DNA from: Histomonas meleagridis
Taxonomy: Eukaryota > Parabasalia > Tritrichomonadida > Dientamoebidae
Assembly: GCA_020186115.1 (NCBI GenBank)
Contig: WSYJ01000030.1
Span: 434,001-498,000, forward strand
DNA: 64,000 nucleotides
Direction: 5' to 3'
Made by a program: the position numbers and the translations under genes. The notes beneath the pieces are model-generated. The model ran no database searches. It saw only the letters and a list, made by a program, of their open reading frames with translations, and was not told the DNA's origin. Of this stretch, positions 1 to 10,624 are shown piece after piece. Within the stretch, counting starts at the first letter, position 1, and each line of letters begins with the position of its first letter.

Positions 1-2348
1 ACTTTAAATTGATTATTTGTTAAACATGGCGGAACTTGAATGAAATATTTTAGAGCAGATAATGAATGTAAAGCGATTTGTTTTTGTTTAGAAGTATTAT
101 TTATAAAACTATTTATTATATATTGGAAGAAATAATCGGGATTTTTGATTGAAAAAGAAGTATTTTTATTAAATGTAATTCTTTCGCAAGCACTTTCTAT
201 GCAAAATATTGCATTTACTTCTTTCTTTTTGGTTAATATATAAATTAAATGAAATATATAATCACGTATCTTATTAACAAATGAATTAATTTGTAATTCT
301 TTTATAATATTTAATAATGTTTTTGAGATGAAATAATTTGTTATTGGGATTTTATTTTTGCCCATTAAAATCGGTGATTTCATTTGTATCCATTTATCTA
401 AAATTGGAAATATTAATTCATCATTATGCGATGAAACTTTACCTAAAAATATTGAAAAAGCATTTAATAAATTATTATCATCAAAAGTATATATTAAAAA
501 CAATTTATCTAAACTTGAAGAACTTACATCACTTGGTAAATAAGGAATTAATGCATTAAATATTCTTAAACAATTTATGGTATGTTTTATATTAAAATTA
601 TTTTTGATTTCTTCAATTATAACTGAACATAAAGAAAGTCGAAAATTATTATCATTAATTGAATTCATTAAATTTGATAATAATATATCAATTGAAGAAT
701 TTTCATCTTTATTTTGTTCAAATAATTTATTTGCTGTATTAAATACATTTCTAATTTCTTCAAATGCCATCGGAAATGTAAAGTTAAAGAAAACAGATAA
801 AATAGATATTAATGATGAAGAATAAGGATGAAATATTCCAAGTGAAATTAATGATGAAATAGATCTTAATAAAAATATTGACTTTTCATTCACATTTTTC
901 TTCATGAATATCGTAGCTAAAGGATGTAATTCACTTGATTTTGAATCTTCATCAGGTTCATGTACATAAAAAGAAGTATTTTTTTGATTTAATCCTAAAC
1001 TAATTAAATACATAATCGAAGATATTAACGGGATTTTAGTATCATCAAATAAATCATCACATAATATATCAAAAACTTGTGACTTATAACATTCGTTTAT
1101 ACTTAACATTTGTAAAAAGTAATGTGAATTTTGTAATGAAATTGCAGAATTAGTAATATAATTAATCATTGATACTAAATCAGTATCAGATACATTATCT
1201 TGTTGTAATATATCTAATGATAAACGACATAATGATGGATATATAATTCTTCGTGATGCGATTCCAATTATAGTACATATTATCATTTGAATTTGTTCTT
1301 GTGAAAATGAAATTGTTTTAATAAGATTTGAAATAATATGAAATATAACAGAAGGAATATTGGTATCAATCATTGATAATAATATCGATAATACAATTTC
1401 TGTGTTTTCTTTCGATATTTTAATGATTGTCTCAAGTGAATGTGTAAAGAGTATTGTTGAACAAATATGTTCCATTTCAGCTGCTACAATTGGAAAGTCT
1501 CCGCCTTTTGATATAGTTACATTTGATTTTTTATATTCTGAACACATTACATTTATAATAAAATTCATTGAAACTGTTATTAAATTATTCGTTATAGAAA
1601 ATAATGAAAACATATCAATGTACAAAAGAATGATATCTTCTGATAAATTTATGTTAATTTGATTAAGTTTCTTGGCATATTGATTAAGTAAAATTGGACA
1701 TGCTTCAGGATATAATGAATTAAAAATATTAATAATGCAATCACATCCTTCTTTGGTTGGATGATCAAGGTTATGATGGAATATATATCGGAAACATTTG
1801 CTAAGAAAGAGTGTAGGCTCATGTGTATGCTTTGATAAAGATGAAACAAATTGAATAAAATATTTGTTGTAATTTGGAATAATAGGATTTTTTACCTCAT
1901 CTAATGTAGAGATAATTTTATTGGAAATATAGGTAGAACAATGTGTAAGAGTAATAAGATTTGTGATTGAATTTAAATTATTGATAAAAACTGAATTTGA
2001 TGATTCTTCAGAAATAATAATTGACTTGCAAATTGTGTCCCAAAGAGAGAAAACTTCTTGACTTTTTGAATCTAAAATTCGTGTTTGAAATGTTTGGAAA
2101 ATTTTTAATGCAAGATCATTGTTTTCTTCTGACTGAAAGTATATTTCATTAAATATTCTAAGTGTCCTTTCTGATATAGGAATTTGTCCTTCAATTAATT
2201 TTAGAAAAAATTGTAGTACTAAATGTTGTTTTGTTTTTGATATTGCCTTCAATGCTTTCATGGATGCCTCAAGTACATCACCCTTTCGTATTGTAATATT
2301 AGATATTAATCTGATAATAACTTTGGAAAATTCTTCTTGTTCCGACAT
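1..2348 (-). CDS. Large HEAT/ARM-like helical protein, 3' part missing at the window edge
   Basis: I translated this by hand on the minus strand: an ATG at 2346-2348 opens a frame that stays open to base 1, giving about 782 codons, so the C-terminus lies outside the window. The protein starts MSEQEEFSKVIIRLISN and consists of leucine/isoleucine-rich amphipathic helices separated by short polar turns, as in HEAT or armadillo solenoids. There is no signal peptide, membrane segment or catalytic motif. It could belong to the importin-beta superfamily or be another scaffold; I cannot place it in a family. It is divergently arranged with the C2-domain gene, with only 80 bp between the two starts and three Myb-type motifs in that gap, so the two probably share a promoter region. 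Existence of the gene is well supported; function is not. Confidence 0.75.
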   Translation of the reverse strand, partial: MSEQEEFSKVIIRLISNITIRKGDVLEASMKALKAISKTKQHLVLQFFLKLIEGQIPISERTLRIFNEIYFQSEENNDLALKIFQTFQTRILDSKSQEVFSLWDTICKSIIISEESSNSVFINNLNSITNLITLTHCSTYISNKIISTLDEVKNPIIPNYNKYFIQFVSSLSKHTHEPTLFLSKCFRYIFHHNLDHPTKEGCDCIINIFNSLYPEACPILLNQYAKKLNQININLSEDIILLYIDMFSLFSITNNLITVSMNFIINVMCSEYKKSNVTISKGGDFPIVAAEMEHICSTILFTHSLETIIKISKENTEIVLSILLSMIDTNIPSVIFHIISNLIKTISFSQEQIQMIICTIIGIASRRIIYPSLCRLSLDILQQDNVSDTDLVSMINYITNSAISLQNSHYFLQMLSINECYKSQVFDILCDDLFDDTKIPLISSIMYLISLGLNQKNTSFYVHEPDEDSKSSELHPLATIFMKKNVNEKSIFLLRSISSLISLGIFHPYSSSLISILSVFFNFTFPMAFEEIRNVFNTANKLFEQNKDENSSIDILLSNLMNSINDNNFRLSLCSVIIEEIKNNFNIKHTINCLRIFNALIPYLPSDVSSSSLDKLFLIYTFDDNNLLNAFSIFLGKVSSHNDELIFPILDKWIQMKSPILMGKNKIPITNYFISKTLLNIIKELQINSFVNKIRDYIFHLIYILTKKKEVNAIFCIESACERITFNKNTSFSIKNPDYFFQYIINSFINNTSKQKQIALHSLSALKYFIQVPPCLTNNQFK

Positions 2349-2355
2349 TTTTTGA

Positions 2356-2413
2356 GCGGTTATTAGGTAAGATTGAATAGAAAACCGTTTATTTTTCTTG
2401 TAAATATAAACGG
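2356..2413. promoter_or_regulatory. Shared divergent promoter with three AACGG/CCGTT motifs
   Basis: The 80-bp gap between two divergent starts (2348 minus, 2429 plus) holds GCGGTTA (2356-2362), ACCGTTT (2384-2390) and AAACGG (2408-2413). These match the Myb consensus YAACKG, and the same core recurs upstream of many genes in this window. Regulatory role is inferred. Confidence 0.45.
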
Positions 2414-2428
2414 CAGCTAGAACAGACG

Positions 2429-5400
2429 ATGAAAGTAACAGTAAGAATCGAAGAAGCTGTTGGACTTGATGAAAATCGAGCGCACTCTGTTTACTGTGTT
2501 GCAAATTTTGAAGACCGGAATACAAAGAGAAAAACAAAAATACAACAAGGATGTGATCCAGTATTTAATCAGGATTTTACATTTCAGAATATAGACAATG
2601 ATTCTGTTTTGGTGGTACAGCTTTATGACGCAGTTACAAATGGAACTGATGAAAAAATTGGAATTTCAAGAATACCTTTCAAATCTCTTCAATTAGATAA
2701 ACCAATTGATGATTGGTTTGATATTCTTGAGATAGATGGTAAAAATGAAGCTAAATTACATCTTGTTATTTCAGCACAAAATAAATCTGATTCAGAAGAT
2801 TTTGACAATTTCTTAGAATCTGTTGATTTTGACTCAATATTAGGAAAAAATAATTCAGATTCAGAAGAGGAAGATATTGATATCGAAAAACTTTTGAAAG
2901 ATTCAGATGATGACGATGATTATGATATATTAAAACAACTCGCTGAAGAAGATGATGACGAAGAACCAAATCAAAGTGACGAAGAGAAACTAAGGGCTGA
3001 GGAAGATGAAAGATTAAGGGCAGAAGAAGAAGAACGCCTCAAAGCTGAAGAAGAGGCAAGATTAAGAGCTGAGGAAGAGGCAAGACTTAAAGCTGAAGAG
3101 GAAGCAAGACTTAAAGCAGAGGAAGAAGCAAGACTTAAAGCAGAGGAAGAAGCAAGACTTAAAGCAGAGGAAGAAGCAAGACTTAAAGCAGAGGAAGAAG
3201 CAAGACTTAAAGCAGAGGAAGAAGCAAGACTTAAAGCTGAAGAGGAAGCAAGACTTAAAGCTGAGGAAGAAGCAAGACTTAAAGCTGAAGAGGAAGCAAG
3301 ACTTAAAGCAGAGGAAGAAGCAAGACTTAAAGCAGAGGAAGAAGCAAGACTTAAAGCAGAGGAAGAAGCAAGACTTAAAGCTGAAGAGGAAGCAAGACTT
3401 AAAGCTGAGGAAGAAGCAAGACTTAAAGCTGAGGAAGAAGCAAGACTTAAAGCAGAGGAAGAAGCAAGACTTAAAGCTGAGGAAGAAGCAAGACTTAAAG
3501 CTGAGGAAGAAGCAAGACTTAAAGCTGAGGAAGAAGCACGTAAGAAGGCTGAAGAAGAAGCAAGACTTAAAGCTGAGGAAGAAGCACGTAAGAAGGCTGA
3601 AGAAGAAGCAAGACTTAAAGCTGAGGAAGAAGCAAGACTTAAAGCTGAGGAAGAAGCACGTAAGAAGGCTGAAGAAGAAGCAAGACTTAAAGCTGAGGAA
3701 GAAGCACGTAAGAAGGCTGAAGAAGAAGCAAGACTTAAAGCTGAGGAAGAAGCACGTAAGAAGGCTGAAGAAGAAGCAAGACTTAAAGCTGAGGAAGAAG
3801 CACGTAAGAAGGCTGAAGAAGAAGCAAGACTTAAAGCTGAGGAAGAAGCAAGACTTAAAGCTGCGGAGGAAGCCAGACTTAAAGCAGAGGAGGAAGCACG
3901 TATTAAAGCCGAAGAAGAAGCACAAAGAAAAGCTGAGGAAGAGGCAAGATTAAGAGCCGAAGAGGAAGCACGTAAGAAGGCTGAGGAAGAAGCAAGACTT
4001 AAAGCTGCGGAGGAAGCCAGACTTAAAGCTGAAGAAGAAGCAAGATTAAGAGCTGAAGAGGAAGCCAGACTTAAAGCTGAGGAAGAAGCACGTAAGAAGG
4101 CCGAAGAAGAACGCCTTAAAGCTGAGGAAGAGGCACGTATTAAAGCAGAAGAGGAAGCACGCAAGAAGGCTGAAGAAGAGGCAAGACTTAAAGCTGAGGA
4201 GGAAGCACGTAGAAAGGCCGAAGAAGAAGCGCTCATGAAAGCAGAAGAAGAAAAACTCAGAGCTGAAGAAGAAGCCCGGATAAAAGCCGAAGAAGAAGAA
4301 TTTCTGTTGTTCGAAGAAAGCAGAAAGAAAGCCAAATCCGAAGAATTCAGTGACTCTGATTCAGAAACCGGGTTAATAAATGAGGAAGATGCGAAGTCAG
4401 AAGGAGATGAGTCCACATCATCAGTGCATAAGACAGAATCAGCGCCCATTAAACCCAAAGAAGAACCGAAACCAATTGCAGCCAAAGCGGCATCACATTC
4501 ACGAACCAAACCCAAAGAATCATCAGCACATTCAGTCGGCAAAAACCAAAAGTCCGAACCAAAGCCAAAAGAAAGGCCAATTAAGAAGTCCATCGAACCT
4601 AAAGCTAAAGATCTCAAATCTCGAAAGAGCGAAACAGTCAAAAGCAAACTCAATGAAAGAACAATTCCAAAGCGAACAGAGAAGAACACCGCCAAACCCT
4701 CCAGCATACCAATCTCCACCACTCGCAAAAGCGTCAGTTCCATTTCAAGCTCAACGAAAACAACAAAGCGCTCAACCACTACATCTGTTTCATCAATTCC
4801 AAAGCGAACTACAACAACTAATACCAAAGCACAGTCGAGTCGTATTCCACGTACATCGCAAACTACAAATACTGAATCAACGCTCACGATTACAATCATT
4901 AGTGCGGATAATTTGCAAGCGCCAACATCAGATCGATGCGATCCGTTTTGTCGTATCAAGTTATCGAATCAAGATCGAATTGAGGAGACAGAAGTTGTTG
5001 AGAACACATTAATTCCACAATGGAATGAAACATTTACATATACAATAACTGACGTTGAAGATGCGTCAATTGAAGTTGATATATATGATCAGAAGCAAAT
5101 AATTGAAGAAGGGTTAATCGGTTCAATATCATTACCATTATCACAAATCAATAACAGTTTCGATGGTTGGATTCCACTTATTCCGGATGGAAGTGGACGT
5201 ATACATATCAAAGTGATACTTAATTTACCGCCCAAAAAAGTTTCTGTTACAACTACAAAACGCGCAACGAACACTGGCGTCACACTTAAAAAGAATTCCA
5301 AACCTAAAGTTATTCAACAAAAGTCAAAAGTACAAAGTAAATCATCGATATCTGATGTTAGAAGTATCACAACGAGAAGTATTACTCCATCAGATACTAA

Positions 5401-5974
5401 AAGTAATGCTTCGCAATCGAGAATCAAATCAAAGAGTAATATTCCATCATCGAAAACTCGAAATAATATTTCAGACACGAAAAGTGTTTCAAATGTTTCG
5501 AACTTAAGACGGAAAAGTAATATCCCAATCGAGAAAAGAAGTATAACATCGCCGAAAAGTAAAACTTCTGACTCTCGAAGCGTTGTTTCACCACCGAAAC
5601 GTAAAAGTCGAATTCCTTCTGACGTTAGAAGTACTATTTCTCCTCCGAGAATGAGCAGTAACTCATCGGTAACTTCGCCATATAAAAACTACGCAAATTC
5701 CGTAGTGTCAAGAGCCGAATCAATAAGTTCGCAATCGCCAAGATCGAGGAAAGAAAGATTAATGCAATCAATAGAGAACTTCGATGGCGATGCCGAAGAA
5801 ATAGAAAACACTGCAAGAAATGCGGCGGCTGAAGCTTACGAAAGAATGTTGAAGAGAATCGCGCCAATGTTCTCAACAAAATATTCACAAAGAAATATTT
5901 TTGCGAATCGTGAAACTATAGATCAAATCGAAATCGAGCTTCAAGGAAAAAATATTGACGAAAACGATAAATAA
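2429..5974 (+). CDS. C2 - long charged helix - C2 domain protein
   Basis: Residues 1-115 form a C2-type beta sandwich ([20 protein letters not shown], then FNQDFTF). An acidic Asp/Glu stretch (118-183) follows. Residues about 184-628 are some 54 copies of an eight-residue unit of the type KAEEEARL or KAEEEARK, and a Ser/Lys/Pro-rich linker follows. A second C2 domain lies at 817-932 ([16 protein letters not shown], then PQWNETF), and a basic Ser-rich tail to 1181. C2 domains usually bind phospholipid, often through calcium. Here loop 1 of the second C2 keeps an Asp pair but its other loop is degenerate, and the first C2 lacks most calcium ligands, so calcium dependence is doubtful. E and K/R at i/i+4 spacing suggests a single alpha-helix stalk rather than a heptad coiled coil. 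It may tether membranes to the cytoskeleton. No signal peptide or membrane segment. Confidence 0.85.
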   Translation: MKVTVRIEEAVGLDENRAHSVYCVANFEDRNTKRKTKIQQGCDPVFNQDFTFQNIDNDSVLVVQLYDAVTNGTDEKIGISRIPFKSLQLDKPIDDWFDILEIDGKNEAKLHLVISAQNKSDSEDFDNFLESVDFDSILGKNNSDSEEEDIDIEKLLKDSDDDDDYDILKQLAEEDDDEEPNQSDEEKLRAEEDERLRAEEEERLKAEEEARLRAEEEARLKAEEEARLKAEEEARLKAEEEARLKAEEEARLKAEEEARLKAEEEARLKAEEEARLKAEEEARLKAEEEARLKAEEEARLKAEEEARLKAEEEARLKAEEEARLKAEEEARLKAEEEARLKAEEEARLKAEEEARLKAEEEARLKAEEEARKKAEEEARLKAEEEARKKAEEEARLKAEEEARLKAEEEARKKAEEEARLKAEEEARKKAEEEARLKAEEEARKKAEEEARLKAEEEARKKAEEEARLKAEEEARLKAAEEARLKAEEEARIKAEEEAQRKAEEEARLRAEEEARKKAEEEARLKAAEEARLKAEEEARLRAEEEARLKAEEEARKKAEEERLKAEEEARIKAEEEARKKAEEEARLKAEEEARRKAEEEALMKAEEEKLRAEEEARIKAEEEEFLLFEESRKKAKSEEFSDSDSETGLINEEDAKSEGDESTSSVHKTESAPIKPKEEPKPIAAKAASHSRTKPKESSAHSVGKNQKSEPKPKERPIKKSIEPKAKDLKSRKSETVKSKLNERTIPKRTEKNTAKPSSIPISTTRKSVSSISSSTKTTKRSTTTSVSSIPKRTTTTNTKAQSSRIPRTSQTTNTESTLTITIISADNLQAPTSDRCDPFCRIKLSNQDRIEETEVVENTLIPQWNETFTYTITDVEDASIEVDIYDQKQIIEEGLIGSISLPLSQINNSFDGWIPLIPDGSGRIHIKVILNLPPKKVSVTTTKRATNTGVTLKKNSKPKVIQQKSKVQSKSSISDVRSITTRSITPSDTKSNASQSRIKSKSNIPSSKTRNNISDTKSVSNVSNLRRKSNIPIEKRSITSPKSKTSDSRSVVSPPKRKSRIPSDVRSTISPPRMSSNSSVTSPYKNYANSVVSRAESISSQSPRSRKERLMQSIENFDGDAEEIENTARNAAAEAYERMLKRIAPMFSTKYSQRNIFANRETIDQIEIELQGKNIDENDK
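2982..4312 (+). repeat. 24-bp in-frame tandem repeat coding the charged helix
   Basis: About 54 tandem 24-bp units code for KAEEEARx. The first third uses almost one sequence (AGACTTAAAGCWGAGGAAGA). From about 3530 to 3840 a 48-bp higher-order unit alternates ARLKAEEE with ARKKAEEE. Units after about 3840 are more diverged and GC-richer, so the array seems to expand near its 5' end. The period is a multiple of three, so length changes keep the reading frame. Confidence 0.95.
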
Positions 5975-6022
5975 ATAATTTTTTATATAACAATAAGATG
6001 TCACTTGTTTATGTTTATATTA

Positions 6023-9000
6023 TTATTTATTGATATGAACCTTTTCTTCAAAGATTTTTAGCGACGATTCAATAAATACTCTTCGTGCATCAAGCAAACC
6101 GTCGCGAGTAAAGTTATCAAATGGAACCTCATGTCCGAGAGATTTCATCCCCTCTCGAACAACATAAAACTCATCAACTAATATCGTTAAAGGTTCTCCA
6201 TGTGTGTCATTTTCTGTCTTCTTTTGCATGAGATTAAGCCACTTAAAGATAATTTGACATAATGTTGATGGATCATTTTGAGCAATTCTTTCGTTAAGAA
6301 TTTCAATAAGTCGAATCTCTGACGCAAAAGGTATTTTAAGCATGTCAGATAATGCTTTCATAGTTAGCGTTCGAACTCTTGGTACATCATCAATTAAAAG
6401 TCGATATGCTATCATAATACCTTTCTTCTTGTCAAACAAAAGCATTGGAAGAACTTCTGCTAATGCAATATGTATTGGTGTCATCTCTTCGCTTAAATTA
6501 TATACAAAATTTAAGAACAAATCAAATAATGATCCAATTTGTAATTCGGATGCTTTCGATGCCTTCAAAAGTCTAATCAAATCGGCCGTGACTTGTGGAG
6601 GGAATTCACCACGAATTAATTGTATTATAACATTTGAATCAACATTTGGTAATTCCTTTTGTTTGCAAATGAAATCCATTCCGGAACAAACCAATGCTTT
6701 GTCCATATTTATCATTTCCTCATTGATGATAGTATTTGTTAAAATTTGTAAAAGATCCTTTGGTGGCTGATTTTTTGCATCAATACTTGCAAGCAATGCC
6801 ACAAGTGCTGATGTATTTAAATTTTGAGAAACAGCGCCTCTATAAATAAATAATGGAACTTGGTCATATACGAAACAATTGAGTGGAATTTCATCGTCAG
6901 GAATACGTTTAATTTCATTCAATTTTGACATCACGAAAAATAAATCATTGAAAATAAACGGTGGAATATTTTCCACTTCAATTTCAGGAATTTCTATTTC
7001 ATGAACAATAAAATCTTCATCCAATAAAAGTTCTTTTAACAATAAAATATTACCATGTAATAAATTGAAATTATCAAAATTATTTAAATTCGAAATAATT
7101 TCATTAAATAAATTGATTCTATCTTCACCTTTTGCTGTAACAGAAACACAAACACGTGCAGCTAAGCGACGCACTCTTGAATTTCTCGAACCTAAATATA
7201 ATTTTACATAATTTCGAAGTTCGAAATCAGTTTCAGTTGTTGTGAACATATTCAAAACAATTAAAGAAAGATAAATAAGATGAAAATTATCAGAATTTAA
7301 ACTTTCGATTATTACTTCCTTTGAGTTTTGCATTTTATTAAAGAATTGTTGCAAATCCAATGAATTATTTGATGCATTATTTTTGATAACTTTACGTACA
7401 ACTGCAACGATACATAAGTTTACAGCGGTTATTAAATCCCAGCTATTTAACCGTTTGCATAAATTGAAAGATAAAACGAACACTTTTGATATAAACGATT
7501 CAATTATGGGTGAAGTCACTTTATCAGTTAAAATTGCACGAATTACATTTAAACAATTTGTAGCTTCTGTTAAACTATTTGTATTTGAAATAACATTAAA
7601 AAGTAAGTTCATTAACTTTTCGAAAATGTCTTCATTTGATTTCATTATATTTGGAGGTTGAAGTCTTAAAATTGTTTGAGCTAAAAATGGTAAAGCAGCA
7701 GAACGGCGCATGTTTTCCATATCGAATCCGTCCATTATTGACACTATTTTATTCATCCAATTATTTATTATTACGTTAAGCTTTGTTTGAGGTAAATATG
7801 TTGCTATTGTTTCGAGTGCAATTTGTCCATTACAAGCTATACCTAAAGTTCTTGTGTTTAATACTATTTCGAATATTTCGTTTAATGTCATTTCGATTAT
7901 ATTATTTGAAATGTTTCCTTTTGTTATTATATCAGTAATTTGTTGGAATAAATTACATTGTTCATTCCATTGTTTTTCATTTTTAAGTGTTTCGATTAAT
8001 TTTATTATTTTATCATCTTCATTTATTTTTATAATATTATTTTGTTGTTGTACTTCTAAAAGATATTGTTGAAGTGATTTACATTGTAATAATTTTAAGT
8101 AATTTAATGTTTCGATATCATTTATGAGATTTTTTATTAAATTTTTCACTTGTGAAACAAGTTGTGCATTCGAATCTGTTAATAATGAAACAACAGATTT
8201 CAAATGTTCTTCTTCGAGTATATCATTATATGAATTATATATCGACATAAACAAATCAAATACAAATTGATGATGACTTGAAATAAAAGAAGGAGTCATA
8301 TGACTTGTAATTATATCCAATAATTTCTTTAATAACTTTTCATTAAGTTGTTTTAATTCCGGTTTTGATCTTGTTTTAATTCGTAAAATGAAATCATTAA
8401 ATGTTGTCACAAAAGATGAAATATGTTTCGGTGAATCAATATATAAAAGATGATTAAAATTCGAACATAAGAATTCAACATCATATTCATCATTTGGATA
8501 TTTCGCTAAATTATATATCAAAAAACCTAAATCACGTAAATCCCAATTACCCGAATCAAATGATATTTGTATATCTTCTTTAAGGTCATCTTCTTTAATT
8601 ATCCATTTCGTTCTTGGAATAGAAATTAAACATTGAAATCGTTTCCAGATTTCTAAATATGTTTTCCCTTCACTAAATCTTTCAAAAATCGAATTTATTA
8701 ATTTCGGTTGGTTTTCTATTATTGGCTCAAGAATAGGTTTAAACATTGGTAATGATTGATCAATTTGATAATCTTTTGTTGCTTCAATATAATTATTAAT
8801 TAAATCATTACATATTTCAGGTGACTTTGCTAATGTTTTTATACATTTAGTTACAAATCCGGATGATGATGGATCTTGTGCTAAGTTAAATAATTCATCG
8901 AAAATATTCCCTATAAATTCATCGATATTGGAATATGGTAATAATAATGGTAAAAGCCATGATTTAAGTTTCGAATGAAATGAAAGTGGATTCATTAACT

Positions 9001-10054
9001 TAATTAATTTGTTGGATATTTCATTGATTTCATTTAATGATTTCGATTTCTTTATTATCGATTTAATTAATGTACGTAATGGACTTGAGACAAGATTATT
9101 AGAATCAAAGTCACGAAGTAAATATGTTCCAATGTTATCAATAATCAAATCTATTGTTGAAAGTGAATTAATAATTTGTGTAAGTGAATGATAGCCATAG
9201 ATTCGATCTATAAGTGTTGGATTTTCTTGAAGAAGGTGTTGGCATAAATGTAAACAAAATTCTGCTTTAGTATTATCACCTTTAAATAGTCTGGTTAATA
9301 CTGATAAAAATAAGATATAAAGACTGCTTTTGATGTTTTGCGTAATAAACAATTTAAATTCTGTATTGTTTTGTTCAAAAAGTTCTTCGAAAAGTGAAAC
9401 TGGAAGAATTTTACTTAACATGTCAACAAGAGAACGAATAAATGAAAATGTTCCTTCAAAATGTAATTGCATGTTAGCAATACGAAGAATAGATGAAGAT
9501 AAAAGTGAATGAGATGTAGTTTCATGTGTAAATTTTATAAAAAGATCTTGATAATTATCAAACGATTTCATAGGTATTGGTGTTGTTTGATATAAATTAA
9601 ACTTTTCTACAATTTTTGAAATTGAAACATATGCTTCTGTTGATAAAGTTGGTGGTAAATTTAAACAAAGAATTTTGACAAAATCAGTTTGGTGATTAGT
9701 AAAAAAGATATCAGACGAAAAGAAATTAATGGCATTAATGGCTATGGAAAAGTTTGGGTTTGTTGAATTCCAAAAATTGATTTCAATTGATTTTTTAGAA
9801 ATTTCTTCAAATTCTTGAAGAAGTTGTTGTTTTCTTAAAAGCGTGTTAGTTTGAGATGCAAATGCTTGTATTGCAGAAGTTGAGTTAATATTAAAAAAAT
9901 AATCATTAATAATTTTATAAGTTTCATGGACATTTTCCTTAAGAGATTTTTCTACACAAGAAATCATATGCTTTAAATCTTTGGTGGTTACATCAGATGA
10001 ATTTAATATTTCTTTCAGACCATTCATTCTGTGCATTGAGTAACGTTCTTTCAT
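6023..10054 (-). CDS. THADA / Trm732-like tRNA methylation cofactor
   Basis: A 1343-residue helical-repeat protein. The middle resembles the DUF2428 region of human THADA and yeast Trm732. In order I see MRRSAALPFLAQTIL near residue 780 (family pattern TRRSAGxPF), a stretch equivalent to the HALNILRALF segment (NCLNVIRAIL), QQFFNKM, then SRVRRLAARVCVSV near 963 and HGNILLLKELL. The length is close to yeast Trm732. Family knowledge: with the Trm7/FTSJ1 methyltransferase it directs 2'-O-methylation of nucleotide 32 in the anticodon loop of tRNAs including tRNA-Phe; THADA itself is not catalytic. It is cytosolic with no targeting signal. The start is the ATG at 10054 in TTTCAATG. A tRNA-Phe gene begins 48 bp upstream on the opposite strand. 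The alternative would be an unrelated HEAT protein, but the run of matched motifs argues against that. Confidence 0.75.
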   Translation of the reverse strand: MKERYSMHRMNGLKEILNSSDVTTKDLKHMISCVEKSLKENVHETYKIINDYFFNINSTSAIQAFASQTNTLLRKQQLLQEFEEISKKSIEINFWNSTNPNFSIAINAINFFSSDIFFTNHQTDFVKILCLNLPPTLSTEAYVSISKIVEKFNLYQTTPIPMKSFDNYQDLFIKFTHETTSHSLLSSSILRIANMQLHFEGTFSFIRSLVDMLSKILPVSLFEELFEQNNTEFKLFITQNIKSSLYILFLSVLTRLFKGDNTKAEFCLHLCQHLLQENPTLIDRIYGYHSLTQIINSLSTIDLIIDNIGTYLLRDFDSNNLVSSPLRTLIKSIIKKSKSLNEINEISNKLIKLMNPLSFHSKLKSWLLPLLLPYSNIDEFIGNIFDELFNLAQDPSSSGFVTKCIKTLAKSPEICNDLINNYIEATKDYQIDQSLPMFKPILEPIIENQPKLINSIFERFSEGKTYLEIWKRFQCLISIPRTKWIIKEDDLKEDIQISFDSGNWDLRDLGFLIYNLAKYPNDEYDVEFLCSNFNHLLYIDSPKHISSFVTTFNDFILRIKTRSKPELKQLNEKLLKKLLDIITSHMTPSFISSHHQFVFDLFMSIYNSYNDILEEEHLKSVVSLLTDSNAQLVSQVKNLIKNLINDIETLNYLKLLQCKSLQQYLLEVQQQNNIIKINEDDKIIKLIETLKNEKQWNEQCNLFQQITDIITKGNISNNIIEMTLNEIFEIVLNTRTLGIACNGQIALETIATYLPQTKLNVIINNWMNKIVSIMDGFDMENMRRSAALPFLAQTILRLQPPNIMKSNEDIFEKLMNLLFNVISNTNSLTEATNCLNVIRAILTDKVTSPIIESFISKVFVLSFNLCKRLNSWDLITAVNLCIVAVVRKVIKNNASNNSLDLQQFFNKMQNSKEVIIESLNSDNFHLIYLSLIVLNMFTTTETDFELRNYVKLYLGSRNSRVRRLAARVCVSVTAKGEDRINLFNEIISNLNNFDNFNLLHGNILLLKELLLDEDFIVHEIEIPEIEVENIPPFIFNDLFFVMSKLNEIKRIPDDEIPLNCFVYDQVPLFIYRGAVSQNLNTSALVALLASIDAKNQPPKDLLQILTNTIINEEMINMDKALVCSGMDFICKQKELPNVDSNVIIQLIRGEFPPQVTADLIRLLKASKASELQIGSLFDLFLNFVYNLSEEMTPIHIALAEVLPMLLFDKKKGIMIAYRLLIDDVPRVRTLTMKALSDMLKIPFASEIRLIEILNERIAQNDPSTLCQIIFKWLNLMQKKTENDTHGEPLTILVDEFYVVREGMKSLGHEVPFDNFTRDGLLDARRVFIESSLKIFEEKVHINK

Positions 10055-10101
10055 TGAAATAATTTTTACATAAATCTTTTCTTCTTAAAAAGAAAATGAA
10101 A

Positions 10102-10174
10102 GGGACTCTAGCTCACCTGGGAGAGCACACGACTGAAGATCGTGAGGTACGTGGTTCGAGTCCGCGGAGTCCCA
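10102..10174 (+). tRNA. tRNA-Phe (GAA)
   Basis: A full cloverleaf can be folded by eye. The acceptor stem pairs GGGACUC (10102-10108) with GAGUCCC; the D stem is GCUC/GAGC. The anticodon stem is CACGA/UCGUG around the loop CUGAAGA, giving anticodon GAA. The T arm CGUGG-UUCGAGU-CCGCG supplies a B box (GGTTCGAGTCC). The discriminator base is A at 10174. There is no intron and no encoded CCA. A run of T follows at once, the usual RNA polymerase III terminator. Anticodon loop C32, G34 and G37 are the bases normally modified in tRNA-Phe. Confidence 0.97.
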
Positions 10175-10190
10175 TTTTTTTTATTTTTTT
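10175..10190 (+). terminator. Pol III T-run after tRNA-Phe
   Basis: An almost uninterrupted run of T directly follows the tRNA discriminator base, the standard RNA polymerase III termination signal. Confidence 0.8.
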
Positions 10191-10624
10191 TGTTCCTTTT
10201 GATTATGAAATTTGGTCACTCAGGGAATAAAAGTTTAAAGTTATACGATTGCTTGTGTATTAATTTTAGATGCATGCGTGTTTGGTGTTAACTATAGAAA
10301 AAAGATAATGCGAAAGTTTTGATAAATTTGATTTCAGATTATTTATGGCATATAATAATTATGACATAAATTTTTTGGTTTTAATTATTTTAAATTTAAT
10401 TTTATGTTTTTGCTTTTTGTTTGTGTAGGTATCACATGAGTTCATTTATCGAAAAAAATATTTTTTATAAATTAAATGAATGCGGCAATTCCTTTGAATA
10501 AAGCAGCCTTGATGAAAATACTAGATTCATTTTCTTGAGCAAAATGAGTCTAATTCAGCCTAAAATCCTTTTCTGGACCACGTTATATTTTGACAGTCTC
10601 TGTTAAAAAAATTTCATTGTCCCA
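10191..10624. other. Intergenic gap between tRNA-Phe and the importin gene
   Basis: AT-rich, no open frame of note and no RNA I can fold. A TCTGTTAAA (CNGTTR, Myb-like) lies about 25 bp before the importin start and a TTTCATTG, initiator-like, about 15 bp before it. Confidence 0.4.

Noticed and set aside
2971-4959. Open minus-strand frame of 662 codons opposite the C2 protein
   Set aside because: It is stop-free only because the 24-bp repeat keeps phase; the product is monotonous SSSALSLA repeats with no start context, while the plus strand has C2 domains at both ends.
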